Below are positions 23,896-31,661 of a stretch of 64,000 nucleotides of DNA, piece after piece. The DNA lies in contig JAJDYI010000026.1 of the NCBI GenBank assembly GCA_022825235.1, forward strand, positions 1-64,000. The letters are read 5' to 3'. Every line of letters starts with the position of its first letter. The first letter of the stretch is position 1. The stretch is from Alphaproteobacteria bacterium. Its GTDB lineage: Bacteria; Pseudomonadota; Alphaproteobacteria; TMED109. The notes under the pieces were generated by a model, which worked only from the letters and a program-made list of their open reading frames with translations, did not search any database and was not told the DNA's origin. Made by a program: the position numbers and the translations under genes.

Positions 23896-25215
23896 ATGAC
23901 AGCGTGCCGACAACGAACCGGCGAACGTGCACAACTGCGACCGAACCCAGCGCTTGGCATATGGCGGGGTGCGTTCAACTCCTTTCTTGGCTGCGTGGCC
24001 CTCTTGGCGTTGGGCATGCCGAGCGGAAGTCACGCCGGCGACTGGATCACCGCTTGGTCGGCCAGTCCGCACCCCCGGTTTGCGCCGGATTTCATCCTGC
24101 CCAACACGCCGCCAAAGTCGCTGACCAACCAGACCATCCGGCAGGTAGCACGCCTCAATCTTGGTGGCAGCAAGGTGCGGGTGGTGATCTCCAATGAATA
24201 CAATGACCTGCCGCTCCATATTGGTGCAGCATCCGTAGCGGCAGCAGGAGAGGGCGGTGGGATCGTTGAAGGATCAAGCCAAGCCCTGACGTTTGCGGGA
24301 GCCGAAGCAATCCGCATTCCGCAAGGCGCCCGGATCATCAGTGACCCAGTCGAGCGCTCGGTGAGCGCCTTCGACAGCCTAGCGGTGAGCATCTACCTCC
24401 CGAACGATTCCCTGATCGAGACCTATCACTGGGACGGTGTGCAGACTGCCTATATCTCCGGGCCGGGGAACTTCGTCGCACACCCGGCGTTTGATGCAGA
24501 GATGACCAATCCGTCGCGCATGCTCCTCAGTGGGATCATGGTCGATGCTCCCGCCGACGCTCGAGCGATCGTCCTGTTCGGCGATTCGATTACCGACGGC
24601 AACTGCTCGACCGTGGACGCCAACCATCGCTATCCCGATTTCCTGGCTGAGCGTCTGCATGCCGGTGGCATCACCAACGTCGCAATCATCAATGCCGGCG
24701 TTTCCGGAGCGAGGCTGTTCAAGGACGGCATGGGTGAGAGCGCATTGGCGCGACTGGACAGCGAGGTCTTCGCGCAGCCGGGCGTCACCACGATGGTAAT
24801 CATGCTGGGAATCAATGACATCGGGTGGTCGGCAATGGCGCTGGACCCGTGGAACCCGGTCCCCTCTAGCGCCGATGTCACGCGGATGTACCAAATGATC
24901 ATCGATCGAGCGCACATGCTTGGCATCCGCATCCTCGGTGCCACCCTGACACCGTTTGCCGATTCCTTCCAAGGCGCAATCCTTGAAGGCTATTACAGCG
25001 AGGCGAAGAACGCGGTGCGGCAGGAAGTCAACGCCTGGATTCGCGACAGCGGCGCATTCGATGGTGTCATCGACTTCGACACGGCGGTCCGCGATCCGGA
25101 GAATCCCGACTACATTCTTGAGGCATACGATTGCGGCGACAATTTGCATCCGAATGACGCCGGATACAAGGCGATGGCGGAATCGATCGACCTTGATCTG
25201 TTGCTCGGGAATTAG
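23896..25215 (+). CDS. Secreted SGNH/GDSL hydrolase
   Basis: A 439-residue exported esterase-like protein. The ATG at 23896 follows AGGAGG by six bases. The N-terminus is long and basic, then a signal peptide (FLGCVALLALGMPSGSHA, cleavage near residue 48). The mature protein starts with a beta-rich domain (ITAWSASPHPRF...) and an SGNH domain: block I VLFGDSITDG (Ser about residue 235), block II Gly in AGVSGARL, block III MLGINDIG (Asn), and block V DNLHPNDAGY (Asp/His). Relatives act on acylated sugars, lipids or polysaccharide esters. It stands alone in the accessory region, with a hairpin 55 bases after the stop. Substrate unknown. Confidence 0.92.
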   Translation: MTACRQRTGERAQLRPNPALGIWRGAFNSFLGCVALLALGMPSGSHAGDWITAWSASPHPRFAPDFILPNTPPKSLTNQTIRQVARLNLGGSKVRVVISNEYNDLPLHIGAASVAAAGEGGGIVEGSSQALTFAGAEAIRIPQGARIISDPVERSVSAFDSLAVSIYLPNDSLIETYHWDGVQTAYISGPGNFVAHPAFDAEMTNPSRMLLSGIMVDAPADARAIVLFGDSITDGNCSTVDANHRYPDFLAERLHAGGITNVAIINAGVSGARLFKDGMGESALARLDSEVFAQPGVTTMVIMLGINDIGWSAMALDPWNPVPSSADVTRMYQMIIDRAHMLGIRILGATLTPFADSFQGAILEGYYSEAKNAVRQEVNAWIRDSGAFDGVIDFDTAVRDPENPDYILEAYDCGDNLHPNDAGYKAMAESIDLDLLLGN

Positions 25216-25270
25216 GAGACCTGTGCGCGGTCAGGAATTTAGGTTGTGGGGGCAAGGAGATGGCATGATA

Positions 25271-25287
25271 CCCGCCACGGTGGCGGG
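25271..25287 (+). terminator. Hairpin downstream of SGNH hydrolase gene
   Basis: CCCGCC (25271-25276) and GGCGGG (25282-25287) flank a five-base loop, with the stem extendable by two pairs through the loop. It is 55 bases after the stop codon. No U-tract follows, so termination is uncertain. Confidence 0.35.
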
Positions 25288-25491
25288 GGCAGAGAGTCTG
25301 TCCGGAGTCCGGCCTACTATCGCTGCGGCCAAGCGATCGGCACTGGCGCCGGGTTTGACCTCTACGAATAAAGTCGCCTCAAAGGCTTACTGGGTAGAGC
25401 CGCCTCCTGCGCCCCGATCAACGCCCTGACTGCGGTCAGCGCTGAAGGGGAAACCCGGTGAACAACGGGAACGGCGTAAGTTCTCGTGCGG

Positions 25492-26592
25492 TCAGGCCTC
25501 GTACAGGTTTCCGGCGACGACATCTTCGTTCCACTCCAGGCCCATTCCCGGCACATTCGGGATGTGCAGATGGCTGTCCTTGAGCTCATAGGGCTTTGCC
25601 AGGATCGGATCGGCCCAGTCTTGCCACTCCAGCCAATGCGCCGTCTCGGTCGCCCGCATCACATGGGCGCCGACCTCGGGATAGAGGTGCGTTGACATCG
25701 GGACACCGGCCGCACCGGCGATGGCCGCTGCGCGCATCCATCCGGTAACGCCGCCGATGCGCATGAAATCCGGCATCACGTAGTCGCAGGCCTGCAAACG
25801 CAATGCCTTGTGCAGATCGCGTGGCCCGTAGAAATTCTCACCGATCTGCAGGGGCGTCCTGAGTTCCCGGGCGAGCTGCGCGTATCCGTCGAAATTGTCG
25901 TAGACAACCGGCTCTTCCAGCCAGGTCAGTCCAAGATCGTCGAGCATGTGGCACCGGCGTAATGCCTCCGCCATGTCCAGACCCTGGTTGAAATCGATCA
26001 TCAGATGCATGGCGTCGCCGACCGCCCGACGGACCGCATCGATCGTGGCAAGGTCGTCCCTGGGATCTTCCCGGCCGAGACGCAGTTTCAGGCCGTGGAA
26101 CTGTCCCTCGTCCCGGATCTCGATGGCTTCCTCGGCGACTTCCGAAGGAGGCTTGAGCCAGAGCCCGTTGCTGTTGTAGGCGCGCACCGGGCCGGGTGAA
26201 CCGCCGAGCAATGTGCACAACGGCATGCCGGCGGCCCTGGCCAGCGCATCCCAGGCTGCCATGTCGATGCCGGACACGGCGATCATCGTCATGCCTTCGT
26301 ATCCGACAAAGTGCAGTGATTTTCGGGTGGTATCGTAGACCTCGGCCGGCGCCAGCTTCTGGCCTTTGAGCATCGCCCCCATGTCGCGCAAGGCCGGCAC
26401 GAGATAGTTCATCGACTTGACAATGTAGGGTTCCAGATAGCAGCGTCCGACGATTCCTTCCTCCGTCTGCAGATCGATCAGGATCAGCGGCCATTCCGTG
26501 ATGGTCGCGATCTTGGCGACTACGGGGCGCCTCATCTTGAGGACGACAGGGCGCACTTGGACGCTGTGGAAGGTCAGTGTTTCGGACGTCAT
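25492..26592 (-). CDS. Mandelate racemase/muconate lactonizing enzyme family protein
   Basis: A 366-residue enolase-superfamily enzyme. It abstracts a proton alpha to a carboxylate using Mg2+. The KxK-type motif appears as HGLKLRLG (Lys about residue 168), metal ligands are Asp in LMIDFNQG, Glu in WLEEPV and Glu in QIGENFYG, and the catalytic His is in STHLYPEVG. These place it in the mandelate racemase subgroup, whose members include many acid-sugar dehydratases. The N-terminal capping domain is intact. It is isolated: a promoter-sized gap of about 400 bases lies upstream and no sugar-catabolism genes adjoin it. Substrate cannot be assigned; denD at 10 kb shows that sugar-acid metabolism exists in this genome. 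Confidence 0.9.
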   Translation of the reverse strand: MTSETLTFHSVQVRPVVLKMRRPVVAKIATITEWPLILIDLQTEEGIVGRCYLEPYIVKSMNYLVPALRDMGAMLKGQKLAPAEVYDTTRKSLHFVGYEGMTMIAVSGIDMAAWDALARAAGMPLCTLLGGSPGPVRAYNSNGLWLKPPSEVAEEAIEIRDEGQFHGLKLRLGREDPRDDLATIDAVRRAVGDAMHLMIDFNQGLDMAEALRRCHMLDDLGLTWLEEPVVYDNFDGYAQLARELRTPLQIGENFYGPRDLHKALRLQACDYVMPDFMRIGGVTGWMRAAAIAGAAGVPMSTHLYPEVGAHVMRATETAHWLEWQDWADPILAKPYELKDSHLHIPNVPGMGLEWNEDVVAGNLYEA

Positions 26593-26999
26593 CTATCGGG
26601 ACTCCATCGGTGTTGCGGGGCCTCTCGGCACATGCGAGATCATTTGGTTGGCGTTACAGGGGGCCCCGGGCAAATCACCCGAGTGGTTCTGGCACCTTGC
26701 GGTTCAAAGTTAGAGGAAAGCCCGTGGCTGTGAACCACTCACTTTACCGGCACACGAAGTTGTGGAGGGCGGATCGGACTGCCTGTGAATAGCGCGCCGA
26801 GCGGCGGGACCGTGGGCGTGCGCCGCCGAACCTTCATGGCTTCCAGGTCGGGGGAGGTCATCGTCCATCGCTCCCGGCCGGGCACTCGGCTCATGCTCCG
26901 GGATCTGGACATCCCGGCCGTCTGCGTGCCGAACGGCGAATTCCGACCGGTCTCCCGGCAAGGGTCGCGCCAGCACCGCATTTGCCCTGAACCTGACAC
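26593..26999. other. Intergenic region upstream of the enolase-superfamily gene
   Basis: About 400 bases. Frames occur on both strands but give no recognisable protein. The left part probably contains the promoter of the minus-strand enzyme. The right part adjoins the broken monooxygenase gene and may be further decayed sequence. Confidence 0.4.
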
Positions 27000-27290
27000 A
27001 GGCGTCGGTCACGTCGAAGTGGCGGATGCTCGGTGCCTCGGCGAGGCCCTCCATGAGCCGGGCGATGGTACCCTGTCCCGCTGCCAGGCAAGATATTTCT
27101 CGTATTGCCTGCGGGATTCCCACGCTTCCACGACCACCACATCATCGGCGTCGTCGCTGTTCTGCAGCGTCACGACGCTTATGCACCCGTCATGGGCGCG
27201 CGTGTCCGGCAGGATCGACCTGAAGAACGCGACCAGCTCGACTCCCGTGCCCGGCTTCGCCTTGACCTCGAAAATCACCTTTACAGCCAT
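27000..27290 (-). pseudogene. Antibiotic biosynthesis monooxygenase-like protein, frameshifted
   Basis: Starting at ATG 27290 the frame encodes MAVKVIFEVKAKPGTGVELV and continues through VVVVEAWESRRQYEKYLAW, a normal ABM-fold (ferredoxin-like) sequence of about 70 residues. Near 27075-27085 the frame changes: in frame it becomes a random tail, while a neighbouring frame continues with GTIARLMEGLAEAP and SIRHFDVTDA, the expected C-terminal helix and strand. A single-base indel in a run around the cagcgggacagg complement explains this. The stop after FDVTDA is also lost. ABM proteins are small cofactor-free monooxygenases or dimeric stress proteins. Sequencing error is possible, but the missing stop favours a true pseudogene. 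Confidence 0.72.
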
Positions 27291-27950
27291 TTTGATGCCA
27301 CTCTTTCCCGCCTGCGACCGTATCACGTGGCGGGCCTGTTGCCCGCGGCTGGTCATGCGCCGACCGCGTCCCGGCCCGAAGGACAAGTACCTCGTTTCTT
27401 TCACCGCATCCAGAGACCGGGGCCATGGAAGCCGGGACCGGGTGGCGGGGCGGGTTGGCGGTCGAATCGTCGCTCCCGCTGCCGGGGGGATCAAGCTTCC
27501 ACCACCTCCTCGTGACCGTCTGCTCGTCGTTCATTTCAAGGAGCAGAGGCACCGACGAGGCGGGCGATGGTAATTTCGTTGGGGAGCCGGCGTCCAGGGA
27601 CCCCGCAACCCGCCACGGGGACAGCAGTCGGATGGATCGACGGCGGGACTGGCCGGCGTATGCGCCGAGGTACTCGGTTTTGGCTGAGTTACTGTCCAAA
27701 GCTCCCTAGTCGCCCAGCGGCAAATGTCCAGTTTCAAGCGGTGTGGCATGGTTGCCGGTCAGCTTATAGTTTTAGTTGCGGGTGCAGCCAGCAATCGGCA
27801 ATACAGACAGTGGTTGTCGGTATTCTGGAAATTTGGCCGTAGAATCGAGTTGTAGGTATGCTCCGCAGGCTGAACAGAACCAGCTTGCCGTGTCCAGACA
27901 ACGGAGCTATTGAAGGCGTGGCCGAAGCGCGTGGCCGAGGGCACGAACTC
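27291..27950. other. Gene-poor stretch in the accessory region
   Basis: About 660 bases with only short, unconvincing frames. GC content falls noticeably towards the right end. I see no RNA gene, integrase fragment or insertion-sequence end here. Confidence 0.4.
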
Positions 27951-27984
27951 AAAAAAGCCCTAGACGTCACCGCCTCTAGGGCTT
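27951..27984 (-). terminator. Intrinsic terminator for the ClpP-like module
   Basis: On the minus strand AAGCCCTAGA and TCTAGGGCTT form a perfect 10-bp stem around a 10-base loop (stem arms 27955-27964 and 27975-27984) and run into TTTTTT (27956-27951). This is a textbook rho-independent terminator. It lies 40 bases after the stop of the small gene at 28025. Confidence 0.85.
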
Positions 27985-28024
27985 CGGCGTTTCTGGCAGA
28001 TGGTTTGGAACAGCCCTAAGGATG

Positions 28025-28297
28025 CTAGTGCTGCGTTTCGGAACTCGCCGGACACCTCTGCGTCCCGGATTTCCAAATCACTAGCGTCGTAATGGACCAG
28101 CTGTTCCGTAACTTGCTAGCAAGAACCGTTGTCTTACCTGCGATCAATTTCTTGACAAATGCGATTTTTGCCCCCATTTTCCGGAAGGACGGAGTCGGTT
28201 CGGATTTCTGAATAACTAGCAGAAATCCCTCCTGCGCCGATTTGTCTAGCTCCGCGACCGGGGACGAGGCATCCATGGCAAACGGCTTTCCAACCAA
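28025..28297 (-). CDS. Small basic hypothetical protein downstream of ClpP-like gene
   Basis: A 90-residue frame on the same strand as the ClpP-like gene, 52 bases after it, and followed 40 bases later by a strong terminator. The protein is basic in its middle (MGAKIAFVKKLIAGKTTVLASKLRN) and has no recognised motif. Support comes from position inside a terminated transcription unit rather than from similarity. It could equally be a non-coding 3' region. A start at the internal ATG in FAMDASSP (28276) is also possible. Confidence 0.33.
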   Translation of the reverse strand: MVGKPFAMDASSPVAELDKSAQEGFLLVIQKSEPTPSFRKMGAKIAFVKKLIAGKTTVLASKLRNSWSITTLVIWKSGTQRCPASSETQH

Positions 28298-28349
28298 TCA
28301 AGATGTTGATCTGATGAGCGCATCTGAAATAAGTGAAAACGACGCCCTG

Positions 28350-28958
28350 TCACTTGAATATAAGTTGCAAAATCGGCATCCCCTGAGGCAGGCAGAAGTC
28401 AGTGACTTCATCGGTGACGCCGCATTGAAGAGCTTCATTCGAACTGAGATACCCCATGTCGAGGAAGAGTTTGTCCAGTTGATCACGACCTAATTGCGTA
28501 TGCCTGACCATGATATCGGCTATGCGAGATTGGTCATTTTCAATTCCTTGCATGCGTTCTTGAAGCTGCTTTCTTTCTAGGCGAGCATTTTGAATATCAA
28601 AACCGACTCCGTGAAACATGAAGCTTGATACGGTGGATGCCACTCGGCGTGCTGCCGCCTGATAAACGACATTTCCAATGGAATTGACGCTACCTACATT
28701 ATAAACAATTACTGACACAGGCAGAGCACGTATAAAGTTGTATATCGCAATACCATCTTGAACAGTACCACCTGGTGTTGATAGGAGCAAATGGATTTCG
28801 TCATGGTTCTTGTTTGCCAGGTCGGCCAGCGAACCCATTAGCACTGGGGCGGTCTGAGCGGATATGTTGGACGAAAATGAAACACAAACTGGTCTTGATC
28901 CGTTCGGTGTGATCTCCGTCGGTTCTGCTGCCACTGGAATTTTCAGGCTCTCGTCCAC
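28350..28958 (-). CDS. ClpP-like serine protease (stand-alone)
   Basis: A 202-residue protein of the ClpP/crotonase fold. Segments match the ClpP-like subgroup: EIHLLLSTPGGTVQDGIAIY (substrate-binding loop, Gly-Gly), VGSVNSIGNVVYQAA with the likely nucleophile Ser in NSIG (about residue 98), SSFMFHGVGF with His (about 120), and a C-terminal DMGYLSSNEALQCGVTDEV. It is about the length of ClpP but lacks a ClpP processing site and has no adjacent ClpX or ClpA. The GTG at 28958 is preferred, with GGAG eight bases upstream; a TTG at 28982 is the upstream alternative. AT-richer than the chromosome, so probably acquired. Role unknown; such proteases appear in phage-related and defence contexts. Confidence 0.82.
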   Translation of the reverse strand: MDESLKIPVAAEPTEITPNGSRPVCVSFSSNISAQTAPVLMGSLADLANKNHDEIHLLLSTPGGTVQDGIAIYNFIRALPVSVIVYNVGSVNSIGNVVYQAAARRVASTVSSFMFHGVGFDIQNARLERKQLQERMQGIENDQSRIADIMVRHTQLGRDQLDKLFLDMGYLSSNEALQCGVTDEVTDFCLPQGMPILQLIFK

Positions 28959-29474
28959 TGCTATTTCTCCGAGCGATGACAAATTGGATTATCGGCAGCC
29001 GCCGTCGGCAGTACGCTTATTCGCTGCCGCAATAATTTCCTCTGCAACTACGTAGATTGTCCCAAAATTCCGTGGGCAGGGGCAACAATCTGAAGCCACC
29101 GGAGGATACATGGACCTTATAGGCCTATCAATCGGGCTTCCATCCCGGCAGCATTCCACCCTGACATCCTCGAACCAGTTATGTAATTGCCACGATCAAT
29201 AAAAGATCATCAGGCCAGCACGGAATACCGAACCAGAACTGTCCTGATCGCGGGCTCGGGGCCGGCTCGAAAGGCAGCTTCTCGCGTCGATTCTGCGCGT
29301 GTGCATCGGTCCAGCTATCACGCCCGAAAGCGCAACAACCATCTGGACGCCGATCGCTTTACCGGGAACCGACTGATCTTCCGATGCTCCGGCAAGCAGC
29401 CGCCCGGAAAGTGAAGCCCAGCCTGTCCGTGGACGGAGCCGCCGACGCACGCGCCAGCATGGTTCGCCAGGTGT
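28959..29474. other. Intergenic region between ClpP-like and VOC genes
   Basis: About 515 bases. The left 200 bases are AT-richer and should contain the promoter of the ClpP-like gene. The right part returns to chromosomal GC content. No gene is recognised. Confidence 0.45.
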
Positions 29475-29942
29475 TCAAGGATCCTGGTGCCAGTCAGGAT
29501 CATCACTCGGCGAGATCGGAGGATCGGCGGCGAGCAGCCCCTTGCCGGGGACATGGTTGATCTCGAGGCGGATCCCGTCCGGGTCTTCGAAGACGATGTA
29601 GTAGTAGCCGGGCGCCCAGCTGCCTTCGAGCGGCCCCCGGTCGATCTTTGCTCCCATCGTCCGCAATTTCGCTGCCGCCCTGTCCACGTCCTCGCGCGAA
29701 CGGGCGCGCAGGCAGAGATGGTGCAGCCCGACCCGGTTTTGGACGAAGCGCTCGTCCTCATGGTCTGGTCCGGCCCGCTGGATGCCGAGCGCCGTGCGCC
29801 CGCCCACGTGATAGACGAAATTGTTGCCGTCATAGACCTTCTGCATGCCGAGAAACGGCAGCAGCTCGCAATAGAACGTTCGCGCCTCATCGAAGTTGCT
29901 GACGGTCAGGATGACGTGCGCCATGCCGTTGATTTCGATCAT
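29475..29942 (-). CDS. VOC family (glyoxalase-like) protein
   Basis: A 155-residue vicinal-oxygen-chelate protein with two beta-alpha-beta-beta-beta modules. Module one begins INGMAHVILTVSNFDEARTFYCELLPFLGM with metal-binding His (about residue 8). Module two contains RVGLHHLCLRARSREDVDRAAAKL (His about 73) and IVFEDPDGIRLEINHVPGKG with Glu. These suggest a metal-dependent lyase or dioxygenase-type fold, such as glyoxalase I or fosfomycin-resistance relatives. Its start overlaps the GST stop by ATGA, so it is made with a glutathione S-transferase-like protein. A glutathione-dependent detoxification pair is a reasonable inference; the substrate is unknown. Confidence 0.9.
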   Translation of the reverse strand: MIEINGMAHVILTVSNFDEARTFYCELLPFLGMQKVYDGNNFVYHVGGRTALGIQRAGPDHEDERFVQNRVGLHHLCLRARSREDVDRAAAKLRTMGAKIDRGPLEGSWAPGYYYIVFEDPDGIRLEINHVPGKGLLAADPPISPSDDPDWHQDP

Positions 29943-30640
29943 CGGACCGCTCCGGGATTCGCGTGCGCCATCAGGTGCTTGCGGGCCTCTTCGTCCCAGG
30001 TGCCGGTGGGTTTGCCAAATGCCCTGCCGACCTCGTAGCCGCGCCTGAGGCCGGGGCGCTGCTGCAGCGCTTTGTACCAACGCTTGACGTTCGGAAAGCG
30101 GTCGAGATCCACCTCCTGGCGCTTGTAGGTGATCACCCAGGGCCAGCAGGCCATGTCGGCGATCGAGTAGTCGCCGGCAATGAACTCGCGCCCGTCCAGC
30201 CGGCGGTCGAGAACGCCGTAGAGCCGCAGCATCTCGTTCGTGTAGCGCTCAACAGCGTAAGGCATCGTTTCCGGGGCGTAGAGGCGGAAGTGTCCCGCCT
30301 GGCCGAGCATCGGCCCGAGCCCGCTCATCTGCCACATCAGCCACTCGACGACCTCCATGCGGCCGCGGAGGTCGGAGGGCAGGAACTTCCCGGTCTTTTC
30401 GGCGAGATAAAGCAGGATCGCGCCGCTCTCGAACACCGACACGGGCTCTCCGCCATCCGGCGGGTCGTGGTCGACGATCGCCGGCATCCGGTTGTTGGGA
30501 CTGATCTTCAGGAAATCCGGCTCGAACTGTGCGCCGCGGCCGATGTTCACCGGCACGACGCGGTAGTCGAGCTCCATCTCCTCGAGTGCGATGGAGATCT
30601 TCCAGCCGTTCGGGGTCGGCCAGTAGTGGGCATCGATCAA
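29939..30640 (-). CDS. Glutathione S-transferase family protein (YfcG/nu-class-like)
   Basis: A 233-residue GST. The thioredoxin-fold N-terminus starts IDAHYWPTPNGWKISIALEE, where the TPNGWK segment is typical of YfcG/YghU-type (nu class) disulfide reductases. SPNNRMPAIVDHDP and SVFESGAILLYLAEKTGKFLP form the glutathione-binding site. The all-helical domain has GDYSIADMACWPWV. No ATG or GTG fits the family N-terminus, so TTG 30640 is chosen, with GGAG eight bases upstream. A longer upstream frame looks non-coding. The stop overlaps the VOC gene start by ATGA. It likely uses two glutathione molecules to reduce disulfides or peroxides, by family analogy. Confidence 0.88.
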   Translation of the reverse strand: MIDAHYWPTPNGWKISIALEEMELDYRVVPVNIGRGAQFEPDFLKISPNNRMPAIVDHDPPDGGEPVSVFESGAILLYLAEKTGKFLPSDLRGRMEVVEWLMWQMSGLGPMLGQAGHFRLYAPETMPYAVERYTNEMLRLYGVLDRRLDGREFIAGDYSIADMACWPWVITYKRQEVDLDRFPNVKRWYKALQQRPGLRRGYEVGRAFGKPTGTWDEEARKHLMAHANPGAVR

Positions 30641-30986
30641 GGACGGAACTCCGGGAAGGGATCGGCAATCGGGTGCGGAGCATAGGCTCCGAACCCGGAC
30701 CGCGGTATCGCGGGACGGGCCGTCGTCGTGCCCGGAACGCCCACAGACCGTCCCGGTTCCGAGGGCCCCGCCTGACGGTTCGTGCCGCAATTGCGGTATA
30801 TTCGTGGCGGTGTCCGCAGTGATCTGGCCGAGATGCGGTTACCGGTCTGTCGAACCGCCGGCGATGCCGACCGTCATGGCGGTAGGCGCGTTCGCGCCAG
30901 AGCTTCGTCTCACGGCCTCGCGTCCGACCGTCTGGCCGCCTGGTTTCGCGCTGTCGGCTTCGGCGTCTGTTCAGTAAGGTGGAAGC
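30641..30986. other. Intergenic region between divergent GST and rpe genes
   Basis: About 345 bases that mark the right edge of the accessory region. It should contain two divergent promoters. In relatives rsmB often lies before rpe; no trace of it is seen. Confidence 0.4.
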
Positions 30987-31661
30987 GTGTCCCGACGACC
31001 GCGTCTTGCTCCGTCGTTGCTAGCGGCTGACTTCGCCTCGCTGGGAAGCGAGACGCGGGCCATGGAGGCCGCGGGCGCCGACCTCATCCACGTCGATGTG
31101 ATGGACGGGCACTTCGTCCCGGAGTTGACCTTCGGCCCCGCCGTCGTCAGGGCGCTCCGCCCCCACACCCGCTTGCCGCTGGACGTCCACCTGATGGTCG
31201 AGCCGGCAGAGGCAGCCGTCGAGGCGTTTGCCGCCGCGGGTGCCGATCTCATCACCGTCCACGTCGAGGCCTGCCCGCATCTCGACCGCACGTTGCGCCG
31301 GATCCGCGAACTGGGGAAGAAGGCGGGTGTCGCGCTCAATCCCGGCACCTCCGAGCACCTGCTCGAGCCGACGCTGGGAATCTGTGACCTGGTTCTGGTG
31401 ATGACGGTGAACCCCGGCTACGGGGGCCAGACGTTCCTCACGGACCAGGTGCGGAAGATCGGGGCGCTTCGCGCGCGAATCGACGCGCGCTCGCTCCCGG
31501 TGGAGCTGAGCGTGGACGGCGGTGTGAATCCGGACACCGCGCCGCTGGCGATCGAGGCCGGCGCCGACATCCTGGTGGCCGGTGCCGCCGCGTTCCGGGG
31601 CGGCCCGGAACGGTACCGCGGGAACCTGGACGGATTGCGGCCCGGCGGAAGCACGGCGTGA
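30987..31661 (+). CDS. rpe: Ribulose-phosphate 3-epimerase
   Basis: A 224-residue TIM-barrel epimerase that interconverts ribulose 5-phosphate and xylulose 5-phosphate in the pentose phosphate pathway. It starts at GTG 30987 after AAGGTGGA. The substrate-binding Ser is in APSLLAADF (residues 8-16); metal-binding His/Asp are in IHVDVMDGHFVP (about 34-45) and LDVHLMVE; VMTVNPGYGGQTF and ELSVDGGVNPDT (catalytic Asp) complete the active site. Its stop overlaps the heparinase-family gene by GTGA, so they are translationally coupled, as in other alphaproteobacteria. Confidence 0.97.
   Translation: MSRRPRLAPSLLAADFASLGSETRAMEAAGADLIHVDVMDGHFVPELTFGPAVVRALRPHTRLPLDVHLMVEPAEAAVEAFAAAGADLITVHVEACPHLDRTLRRIRELGKKAGVALNPGTSEHLLEPTLGICDLVLVMTVNPGYGGQTFLTDQVRKIGALRARIDARSLPVELSVDGGVNPDTAPLAIEAGADILVAGAAAFRGGPERYRGNLDGLRPGGSTA

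Noticed and set aside
26739-26999. 86-codon minus-strand frame after the broken monooxygenase
   Set aside because: No homology recognised; probably decayed or non-coding sequence.
28242-28493. 83-codon plus-strand frame
   Set aside because: It lies antisense to the ClpP-like gene end and shows no ribosome-binding site or family.
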